Assembly (NCBI GenBank): GCA_019240015.1 | Contig: JAFAZB010000302.1 | Span: forward strand, 1 to 5,528 | DNA: 5,528 nucleotides | Origin: Solirubrobacterales bacterium | GTDB taxonomy: Bacteria > Actinomycetota > Thermoleophilia > Solirubrobacterales > Solirubrobacteraceae | Reading direction: 5' to 3' | In this document: in pieces, positions 1 to 4,724 of the stretch | Layout of the letters: every line of letters begins with the position of its first letter | Numbering within the stretch: the first letter of the stretch is position 1 | Made by a program: the position numbers and the translations under genes | The notes under the pieces: generated by a model | Databases searched by the model: none | The model's input: only the letters and a program-made list of their open reading frames with translations | Told to the model about the DNA's origin: nothing

Positions 1-112
1 AGACGGCCTTGACGACCACCGCCGCCAGCGGAATCAGCACGATCACGCTCAGGTAGAGCGTGGCGAGCCCCAGGCCCAGGCCGGCGGGCGCGGGCCGCCG
101 GGCGCGCGCCAC
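1..112 (-). CDS. cysT: Sulfate/thiosulfate ABC transporter permease CysT, N-terminal fragment
   Basis: This is the start of an inner-membrane permease that would pair with the sulfate-binding protein encoded just upstream to import sulfate or thiosulfate. Only about 37 residues are present before the left edge. They show a basic, proline-rich N-terminus (MARARRPAPAG) followed by the hydrophobic first membrane segment LATLYLSVIVLIPLAAVVV, which resembles the first helix of CysT/CysU permeases. The frame differs from that of sbp. I chose the GTG at 112 because no ATG exists in frame nearby; it lies about 25 bp after the sbp stop. There is no clear Shine-Dalgarno sequence, and an upstream non-ATG start overlapping sbp cannot be excluded. 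Gene order (binding protein then permease) supports the call. The start is uncertain; the family assignment rests on one segment plus context. Confidence 0.72.
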   Translation of the reverse strand, partial: MARARRPAPAGLGLGLATLYLSVIVLIPLAAVVVKAV

Positions 113-137
113 GCGGGGGGCCGGCAGCGCGTGCGTC

Positions 138-1307
138 TCAGCTGGCAGTGGGAACTCCAGCCTGCTGCTCGATCTTCGTGACCTTGCCCGTGGAGGGCGC
201 GAACATCGACTTCGTGACCGCGCTCCAACCGCCCAGGAACTCGATCGTGAACAGCTGCGGCGGGGTCGGGAACTTCGACGCGAACTGCTTGCGCACCGAC
301 GGATCGACGGGTCGATACCCCTGCTCGGCCCAGGTGGTCTGGCCAGCCGTTGACCACTGCCAGTCCACGAACGCCTGCGCCTGGGTGCGGTGCGCGCTCT
401 TGGCGGTGACGCCGATCGGGGTCTCGATCAGGATCGTCTGCTTCGGATAGACGAGCTGGATCGCGTCGCCGGCCTTCTGGGCGGCGAGCGCATCGCTCTC
501 GTAGTCGAGCAGCACGTCGCCCTTGCCGCCGGTGAACGTCTGTAGCGCCGCGCTGGCGCTGGCGTCCTGCACGCTGACGTTCTTGGTCAGCAGCGTCTTC
601 AGGTACGCGAGCGCCTGCGCCGGGCTCTTGCCCTCCTTGAGCTCGGCGCCGTAGCCGGCGAGGATGTTCCAGCGTGCGCTGCCGGACGTCGACGGATTGG
701 GCGTGATCACGTCGACCCCGGGCTTGACGAGGTCGTCCCAGCCCGTGATGTGCTTGGGATTGCCCGCGCGGACCACCAGCACCACGACCGAGTCACTCGA
801 GATCCCCTTCTCCGGGTTGGCGTCCCAGCCGCCCGGGACGATCCCGCTCTTGACCAGCCGGGTGATGTCCGGGGTGGTGGAGAACGCGACCACGTCGGCT
901 GCCTGGCCCGAGGCGACGGCCCGGCTCTGCGCCCCCGACGCGCCGAACGACTCGGCGAACGAGACTCCGCGCCCGGCGGTGGTCTGCGCGAACTGGCTGG
1001 TGAGCGCCTCGTACGCCTTCTTCGGCGTCGAGTAGCCGACCAGCGCCAGCGTGGTACCGCCCCCGCGCGCCGCCGTCGAGCTGCTCGAGCTGCCCACGTC
1101 GGAAGACCCCCCGCACGCCGCGAGCAGGCCGGCCGTCAGAGCGGCCCCCGCGGCGTACCGCGAGGTCCTGAGGACGCGCGCGCGGGGCCGGGACCGTGGC
1201 CGGACGACCCCGCCCCGGGGCCATACACGGACCCCGCGTCGCACCCATATGCGGACCCCGCCTCGCACCCATACATAAGTTAGTTGATCGATTTTTTTCA
1301 GAATCAT
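138..1307 (-). CDS. sbp: Sulfate ABC transporter substrate-binding lipoprotein (Sbp/CysP family)
   Basis: This is an extracytoplasmic binding protein that captures sulfate or thiosulfate and delivers it to the CysT/CysW permease. The lipobox LLAAC places the lipid-anchored Cys codon at 1113-1115, followed by a Ser/Gly-rich linker, as in Gram-positive lipoproteins. The mature part is 325 residues, normal for the family. Counting from that Cys, family motifs include ESFGASGAQS (about 55-64), ADVVAFST (73-80), the hallmark ITPNPSTSGSARWN (137-150), YPKQTILIETPIGV (223-236) and the C-terminal LFTIEFLGGW (288-297). The usual WENEA-like segment reads DYESDA (204-209). The start is the weak point. 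ATG at 1307 gives 389 residues with an unusually long 64-residue leader, partly encoded by 24-bp tandem repeats. In-frame GTG codons at 1268 and 1244 give shorter leaders. I favour the ATG because a -10-like box sits 7 bp before it. Specificity for sulfate rather than another oxyanion is inferred from the family. Confidence 0.9.
   Translation of the reverse strand: MILKKIDQLTYVWVRGGVRIWVRRGVRVWPRGGVVRPRSRPRARVLRTSRYAAGAALTAGLLAACGGSSDVGSSSSSTAARGGGTTLALVGYSTPKKAYEALTSQFAQTTAGRGVSFAESFGASGAQSRAVASGQAADVVAFSTTPDITRLVKSGIVPGGWDANPEKGISSDSVVVLVVRAGNPKHITGWDDLVKPGVDVITPNPSTSGSARWNILAGYGAELKEGKSPAQALAYLKTLLTKNVSVQDASASAALQTFTGGKGDVLLDYESDALAAQKAGDAIQLVYPKQTILIETPIGVTAKSAHRTQAQAFVDWQWSTAGQTTWAEQGYRPVDPSVRKQFASKFPTPPQLFTIEFLGGWSAVTKSMFAPSTGKVTKIEQQAGVPTAS
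1201..1272. repeat. Three imperfect 24-bp tandem repeats at the 5' end of sbp
   Basis: Three head-to-tail units of exactly 24 bp occupy 1201-1224, 1225-1248 and 1249-1272. The two right-hand units are nearly identical, sharing CGGACCCCGC, then C/G variation, then TCGCACCCAT. The left unit is more diverged but keeps the CGGACNACCCCGC-like core and the terminal CCAT. Read on the minus strand in the sbp frame, each unit encodes eight residues: WVRGGVRI, WVRRGVRV and WPRGGVVR. They lie in the basic stretch before the lipoprotein signal helix, or in the 5' untranslated region if sbp starts downstream. Because 24 is a multiple of three, copy-number change would preserve the frame. Confidence 0.85.
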
Positions 1308-1319
1308 GCGGGGGATTCT
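1300..1319. promoter_or_regulatory. Inverted repeat overlapping the sbp start, candidate operator
   Basis: AGAATC at 1300-1305 and GATTCT at 1314-1319 form a perfect 6-bp inverted repeat around an 8-bp spacer. The dyad covers the candidate -10 box and the ATG of sbp, where a repressor could block transcription. Short arms of this size can arise by chance; placement is the main argument. The regulator is unknown. Sulfur-starvation control is plausible only because the gene imports sulfate. Confidence 0.3.
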
Positions 1320-1320
1320 A
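1315..1320 (-). promoter_or_regulatory. Candidate -10 element for sbp, possible leaderless start
   Basis: On the minus strand the hexamer TAGAAT differs from TATAAT at one position. It ends 7 bp before the in-frame ATG at 1307, the spacing expected when transcription begins at or next to the start codon. This matches the known TANNNT-N(6-7)-ATG pattern of leaderless genes in actinobacteria. No Shine-Dalgarno sequence precedes the ATG. I see no good -35 hexamer at 16-18 bp upstream. The element lies in the one AT-rich island of the divergent region. This is a sequence-based suggestion only. Confidence 0.4.
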
Positions 1321-1417
1321 GCCAAGTTTGTGGACTCAGTTTGTTGGGAAAGCTTGAGGGTCGGCCGTGCGGCGTTCTTCGGCTCCGCGAGCAGGCGGCG
1401 ATCGCGTGGCGGCCCGC

Positions 1418-1432
1418 GGGCGCCTGGCGCCC
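1418..1432. promoter_or_regulatory. Perfect 7-1-7 palindrome upstream of the acyl-CoA ligase operon
   Basis: GGGCGCC and GGCGCCC flank a single central T, giving a 15-bp near-palindrome whose right end is 35 bp before the ATG at 1468. It would sit around the -35 region of a promoter using the TACCCT box at 1451-1456, so it could be an activator or repressor site. In DNA this rich in G+C, about one such palindrome in a window of this size is expected by chance, so only its position makes it worth noting. Confidence 0.25.
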
Positions 1433-1450
1433 AAACGTGGCCGGGCTCGG

Positions 1451-1456
1451 TACCCT
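1451..1456 (+). promoter_or_regulatory. Weak candidate -10 box for the ligase operon
   Basis: TACCCT fits the loose TANNNT pattern and ends 11 bp before the ATG at 1468, which would give an untranslated leader of only a few bases. There is no recognisable -35 hexamer and no Shine-Dalgarno sequence before the ATG. A pattern this loose is common, so this is a position to test and not an established promoter. Confidence 0.2.
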
Positions 1457-1467
1457 CCCCAGCCGCT

Positions 1468-2691
1468 ATGCGCTTCTTCGAGTACGAATCGCGCGCGATC
1501 GTGGCCAAGGCGGGAATCCCGGTTACGCGGCATGGGTTCGCGACCACCGTGGCCGAGGTCAGTGAGCTCGCCGAGCAGATCGCGGGCCCGGTTGTGATCA
1601 AGTCACAGGTGCTGAGCGGCGGCCGGATGAAGGCGGGGGGCGTGCAGTTCGCCGACACGCCCGCCGAGGCCGCCGGCCACGCCGAGCAGGTGCTGAAGCT
1701 CGAGATCGGCGGTCAGATGCCCCGCGGCGTGCTGGTCGACTCCCGCGCCGCGGTCCGGCACGAGTACTACGCCGGGGTGGTCTGGGACGGCATTCGCAAG
1801 CTGCCGGTGATGCTGTTCTCGGACATGGGGGGGATCGATATCGAAGAGGTCGCCGAGCAGCAGCCCGAGCATGTCGCCCGCGCCCACTTCTCGACCCTGC
1901 GGCCATTCTCGGAGTGGCAGGCAAAGCAGGTGATCGCCTCGCTCGGGATCAGCGGCACGGTGCTGGGCCGCCTCACGCCGATCCTCACCAGGCTGGCTCG
2001 CCTGTTCCTCGCCTATGACATGACGCTGGCCGAGATCAATCCGCTCGGGGAGCTCGAGGACGGCTCGGTCGTGGCGCTCGACGCGCACATGGACATGGAG
2101 AACGAGGCGCGTCCGCGCCAGCGCGAGCTGCTCCAGGAGCTGGGAGTCGGCGACGAGGAGACACGTCAGGCGCGCGAGCCGACGCCGTTCGAGCTCGCCG
2201 GCGAGGAGGTCGATGCCCAGGACCATCGCGGCGTGGCCGGCAACGTGACCGAGTTCGACGGCAACCTGGGGCTCGTGATCGGCGCCGGCGGCGGCTCGCT
2301 GACGCTGTTCGACGCAGTCAGAGCCCACGGCGGCAACCCCGCCAACTACTGCGAGATCGGTGGCAACCCCTCGGTCCGCAAAGCATGCGGGCTGGCCAAG
2401 CTGGTGCTGGGCAAGCCGGGCGTCGACAAGATCGCGGTGATGATGTCGATCGTCTCCAACACGCGGGTCGACATCGTCGCCCGCGGCGTGATCAAGGCGT
2501 GCCTGGAGCTGGGGCTCGACCCCGCCGAGAAGATCGCGATCTTCCGGATCCCGGGCGCCTGGGAGGAGGAAGGATTCAAGATTCTGGAGCGCTACGGCGT
2601 CGAGTACGCCGACCGGAGCGTCTCGCTACACGAGGCCGCACGCCGAGCCGTGGAGAAGATCCAGGGCGGGGAGCTCGCCGGGGCACGATGA
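1468..2691 (+). CDS. sucC: Succinyl-CoA synthetase beta-like ATP-grasp acyl-CoA ligase subunit (divergent)
   Basis: This 407-residue protein should be the nucleotide-binding subunit of a cytosolic NDP-forming acid:CoA ligase, acting with the alpha subunit encoded next (acid + CoA + NTP to acyl-CoA + NDP + phosphate). The N-terminus MRFFEYESRAIVAKAGIPV matches the SucC opening, so I chose the ATG at 1468 over the in-frame ATG at 1306, which adds 54 non-family residues. The ATP-grasp part runs to about 240 and includes GGRMKAGGV (51-59; Gly in E. coli SucC is Met here), EINPL (189-193, metal site) and LDAHMDMENEA (204-214). The C-terminal ligase domain has GLVIGAGGGSLTLFDAVRAH and GGNPANYCEIGG. 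Where SucC carries NIFGGI-x-RCD, this protein reads MMSIVSNTRVD (325-335), a marked departure in a conserved loop. The symbol therefore denotes family only, and the acid substrate is unassigned. The stop overlaps the next start (ATGA). Confidence 0.85.
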   Translation: MRFFEYESRAIVAKAGIPVTRHGFATTVAEVSELAEQIAGPVVIKSQVLSGGRMKAGGVQFADTPAEAAGHAEQVLKLEIGGQMPRGVLVDSRAAVRHEYYAGVVWDGIRKLPVMLFSDMGGIDIEEVAEQQPEHVARAHFSTLRPFSEWQAKQVIASLGISGTVLGRLTPILTRLARLFLAYDMTLAEINPLGELEDGSVVALDAHMDMENEARPRQRELLQELGVGDEETRQAREPTPFELAGEEVDAQDHRGVAGNVTEFDGNLGLVIGAGGGSLTLFDAVRAHGGNPANYCEIGGNPSVRKACGLAKLVLGKPGVDKIAVMMSIVSNTRVDIVARGVIKACLELGLDPAEKIAIFRIPGAWEEEGFKILERYGVEYADRSVSLHEAARRAVEKIQGGELAGAR

Positions 2692-3605
2692 GCATCCTGA
2701 TCGACGAGCGCACCACCTTCATCGTCCAGGGAATCACTGGGCGGGAAGCGGTGAACCTGACCCGTGAGTGCCTCGACTACGGCAAGGGCGCCAAGATCGT
2801 CGGCGGCGTGACCCCGGGCCGGCTCGGACGCGACGTCCACGGCGTGCCGGTGTTCGACACCGTGGCCCAGGCGGTCGCGCACCACGGGGCCGCGATCGAC
2901 GGCTCGGTCGTGACGGTGCCGCCGGCGTTCACCAAGGACGCGGTGTTCGAGGCGCTCGAGAACGGGGTCAAGCTGGTGGTGATCGTGACCGAGCGGATCC
3001 CTCGCGGCGACGTGGCCCAGATGGTCGAGCTGGCCGGCGACCGGGGAGCGCGGATCATCGGCCCCAACTGCCTGGGGATCATCGTCCCCGACGTGATCAA
3101 GATGGGCGGGATCGGCGGTCCCGCGAAGGACGCCGCGAAGTCCTACTCCTCCGGGCCGGTCGGTGTGATCTCGCGCTCCGGGGGGATGACCACCGAGATG
3201 TCCTCGACGCTGACCGCCGCCGGCCTCGGCCAGTCGACCGCGGTCTCGATCGGAGGCGACGCGATCATCGGCTCCAGCTACGCCGAGCTGCTGCCGCTGT
3301 TCGAGGCGGACTCGCAGACGGAGGCGATCGTGATCTACACCGAGCCCGGCGGCAGGATGGAGGCCGAGCTGGCGCGGTACGTGCTCGACTCGGGCAGCCG
3401 GCTGCCGATCGTGGCGTTCATGGCGGGCCGCTTCATGGACGAGATGCCCGGCATGAGCTTCGGCCACGCCGGCACGATCGTGGAGGGCAAGGAGGACACC
3501 GCCAGCGAGAAGATCGCGCGTCTCGCCGAGGCCGGGATCGTGGTCGCCGAGGAGATCTCGCAGATCCCGGAGCTGGTCCGGGGCCGGATCGCGACGACCG
3601 TATGA
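2688..3605 (+). CDS. sucD: Succinyl-CoA synthetase alpha-like subunit (CoA-binding, phosphohistidine)
   Basis: This 305-residue protein is the CoA-binding catalytic subunit that passes the phosphoryl group through a histidine to the acid. The Rossmann-type CoA-binding half opens with FIVQGITGREA (11-21) and VGGVTPGRLG (38-47), followed by VTERIPRGD (100-108) and GPNCLGII (125-132; SucD usually has GPNCPGII). The ligase half has VGVISRSGGMTTE (158-170), GQSTAVSIGGDAIIGS (181-196) and YTEPGG (217-222), whose Glu corresponds to the Glu of IGEIGG in E. coli. The active-site segment MSFGHAGTIVEGKEDTA (256-272) carries the conserved His260. Length matches SucD (about 290-305). Start and stop overlap both neighbours by 4 bp, so translation is probably coupled and the stoichiometry kept balanced. 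Fold and mechanism are secure; succinate as substrate is not, because the beta partner is divergent. Confidence 0.92.
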   Translation: MSILIDERTTFIVQGITGREAVNLTRECLDYGKGAKIVGGVTPGRLGRDVHGVPVFDTVAQAVAHHGAAIDGSVVTVPPAFTKDAVFEALENGVKLVVIVTERIPRGDVAQMVELAGDRGARIIGPNCLGIIVPDVIKMGGIGGPAKDAAKSYSSGPVGVISRSGGMTTEMSSTLTAAGLGQSTAVSIGGDAIIGSSYAELLPLFEADSQTEAIVIYTEPGGRMEAELARYVLDSGSRLPIVAFMAGRFMDEMPGMSFGHAGTIVEGKEDTASEKIARLAEAGIVVAEEISQIPELVRGRIATTV

Positions 3606-3844
3606 GCGAGGCGCTGTTCATCGACGTCCGGGTCGACGAGCCGACCTCCGGCGACCCTGGGCTGGCCGCCAAGCTCGAGGAGGTCTGCCCGGTCGACATC
3701 TTCCGCGCCGGACCCGAGGGGGTCGAGATCGTGCGGGAGAACCTGGACGAATGCGTGCTCTGCGAGCTGTGCATCAACGCCGTCCCGGCGGGGACGATCA
3801 GGGTGATCAAGCTCTACGCCCCGGGCGAGGAGCTGCGGGCTTGA
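3602..3844 (+). CDS. Small FixX-like [4Fe-4S] ferredoxin
   Basis: This 80-residue acidic protein has EVCPVDIF with Cys29 and CVLCELC with Cys51, Cys54 and Cys57. The position where ordinary ferredoxins have CP after the third cysteine reads VP (INAVPAGT). One cysteine in a CP motif plus a later C-x2-C-x2-C is the arrangement of FixX and the C-terminal domain of ETF:quinone oxidoreductase, where four such cysteines hold one [4Fe-4S] cluster. I infer the same here. It probably moves single electrons in the cytosol for an oxidoreductase not encoded in this window. Its ATG overlaps the alpha-subunit stop (ATGA), so it belongs to the same transcript as the ligase. That is unexpected, because acyl-CoA ligation needs no redox step. 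Partner and potential cannot be read from the sequence. Confidence 0.82.
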   Translation: MSEALFIDVRVDEPTSGDPGLAAKLEEVCPVDIFRAGPEGVEIVRENLDECVLCELCINAVPAGTIRVIKLYAPGEELRA

Positions 3845-3873
3845 GCGCGGCCGTCGCCGCGGACATGGACGGC

Positions 3874-3879
3874 TATTGT
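3874..3879 (+). promoter_or_regulatory. Weak candidate -10 box before the crotonase gene
   Basis: TATTGT lies 14 bp before the ATG at 3894 in the 49-bp gap after the ferredoxin gene. It matches TATAAT at four of six positions and stands out in otherwise GC-rich sequence. No -35 hexamer is evident. If real, the crotonase could be transcribed separately from the ligase operon; otherwise read-through is the simpler model. Confidence 0.2.
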
Positions 3880-3893
3880 CTGCGCCGGCGGCG

Positions 3894-4694
3894 ATGATCG
3901 GACTGGACCTGGAAACGATCGCGGTGGACGTGCGCGAGGGCGTCGCCTGGCTGACGCTCAACCGCCCCGAGTCGCTGAACGCCTGGACCACCCAGCTGGC
4001 CAAGGAGCTGCTGGCCGCGATCGACCACGCCGCCGATCACCGCGAGGTGCGCGCGATCGTGCTCACCGGCGCGGGCCGAGCCTTCTCCTCGGGCGCTGAT
4101 TTGACCGCCGACGGCGGACTCGGCGCCGACGGCTCCCCGGACGTGCTGACGCGGCTGAGGGGGGTCTTCAACCCCTTGCTGCTGCGCGTGCGCACCGTGC
4201 CCAAGCCGGTGATCGCGGCCGTCAACGGGCCCGCGGCCGGGATCGGCTGCTCGCTCGCGCTGGCGGCGGACCTGATCGTGGCCGCCGAGTCGGCGTACTT
4301 CCTGCTGGCGTTCGTGAACATCGGCCTGGGGCTCGACGGCGGCGCTTCGCTCAGCTTGCCGGCGCGGGTCGGCCACGCCCGCGCGTTCGAGATGGCCTAT
4401 CTGGGTGAGCGGATCGAAGCGACGCGAGCGCTCGCCTGGGGGCTGGTCAACCAGGTCGTCCCCGACGCCGAGCTCGAGCCGGCGACCTCAGCGCTGGCGG
4501 CGCGTCTGGCCTCCGGACCGCCCGGCTCCTACGCCGCGATCAAGCGCACCCTCAACGACCGCCTGTACGCAGGCTTCGACGAGCTGCTCGACCTCGAGGC
4601 GGTGCTCCAGCAGGAGCGGGCGGAGTCCGCGGACTTCGCCGAGGGCGTGCTCGCGTTCATGCACAAGCGTCCGCCGAAGTTCACCGGCTCCTGA
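3894..4694 (+). CDS. Enoyl-CoA hydratase/isomerase (crotonase) family protein, PaaG-like
   Basis: This 266-residue protein has the usual crotonase length and fold motifs: VAWLTLNRPESLNAW (17-31), the oxyanion-hole segment GAGRAFSSGADL (59-70), KPVIAAVNGPAAGIGCSLALAADL (104-127, second oxyanion site), and the C-terminal AIKRTLN. The two glutamates of true enoyl-CoA hydratases are missing: Ser120 and Asn142 occupy those places. Asp148 in GLGLDGGASLSLP aligns with the catalytic aspartate of PaaG-type isomerases (GLxPDxG). I therefore infer an acyl-CoA double-bond or epoxide/oxepin isomerase and not a hydratase; the true substrate is open. I chose ATG 3894 because the next codons begin the family alignment; a TTG at 3876 would add six residues. 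There is no Shine-Dalgarno sequence. It follows the ferredoxin by 49 bp on the same strand and may act on the ligase product. Confidence 0.88.
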   Translation: MIGLDLETIAVDVREGVAWLTLNRPESLNAWTTQLAKELLAAIDHAADHREVRAIVLTGAGRAFSSGADLTADGGLGADGSPDVLTRLRGVFNPLLLRVRTVPKPVIAAVNGPAAGIGCSLALAADLIVAAESAYFLLAFVNIGLGLDGGASLSLPARVGHARAFEMAYLGERIEATRALAWGLVNQVVPDAELEPATSALAARLASGPPGSYAAIKRTLNDRLYAGFDELLDLEAVLQQERAESADFAEGVLAFMHKRPPKFTGS

Positions 4695-4724
4695 TCGCTT
4701 GCGCGCCCGGGCCCTCGATCGCTG

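Noticed and set aside
1281..1298. Run of seven T after GATCGAT as a possible intrinsic terminator
   Set aside because: No GC-rich hairpin precedes the T run, and no plus-strand gene ends there.
1306..1467. Upstream in-frame extension of the ligase beta subunit starting at the ATG at 1306
   Set aside because: The extra 54 residues are Arg/Pro/Gly-rich and match nothing in the SucC family, whose N-terminus begins at the ATG at 1468; the stretch is better explained as divergent promoter DNA.
1308..1658. Further upstream extension of the minus-strand sbp reading frame, to 506 residues
   Set aside because: It would run through the AT-rich control region and across the start of the ligase gene on the other strand; the lipobox already defines the mature protein, and the family needs no such N-terminus.
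1603..3467. Antisense and alternate-frame open frames across the ligase genes
   Set aside because: Low-complexity His/Asp/Arg-rich translations with no recognisable motif, overlapping two well-supported genes completely.
3876..3893. TTG start six codons before the crotonase ATG
   Set aside because: It adds only MSAPAA, has no Shine-Dalgarno sequence and overlaps the weak -10-like TATTGT; the ATG at 3894 is the simpler choice, though the TTG cannot be excluded.
3854..3894. TCGCCGC / GCGGCGA inverted repeat between the ferredoxin and crotonase genes
   Set aside because: Seven-base GC arms around a 27-base loop are expected by chance at this composition, and there is no T tract for a terminator.
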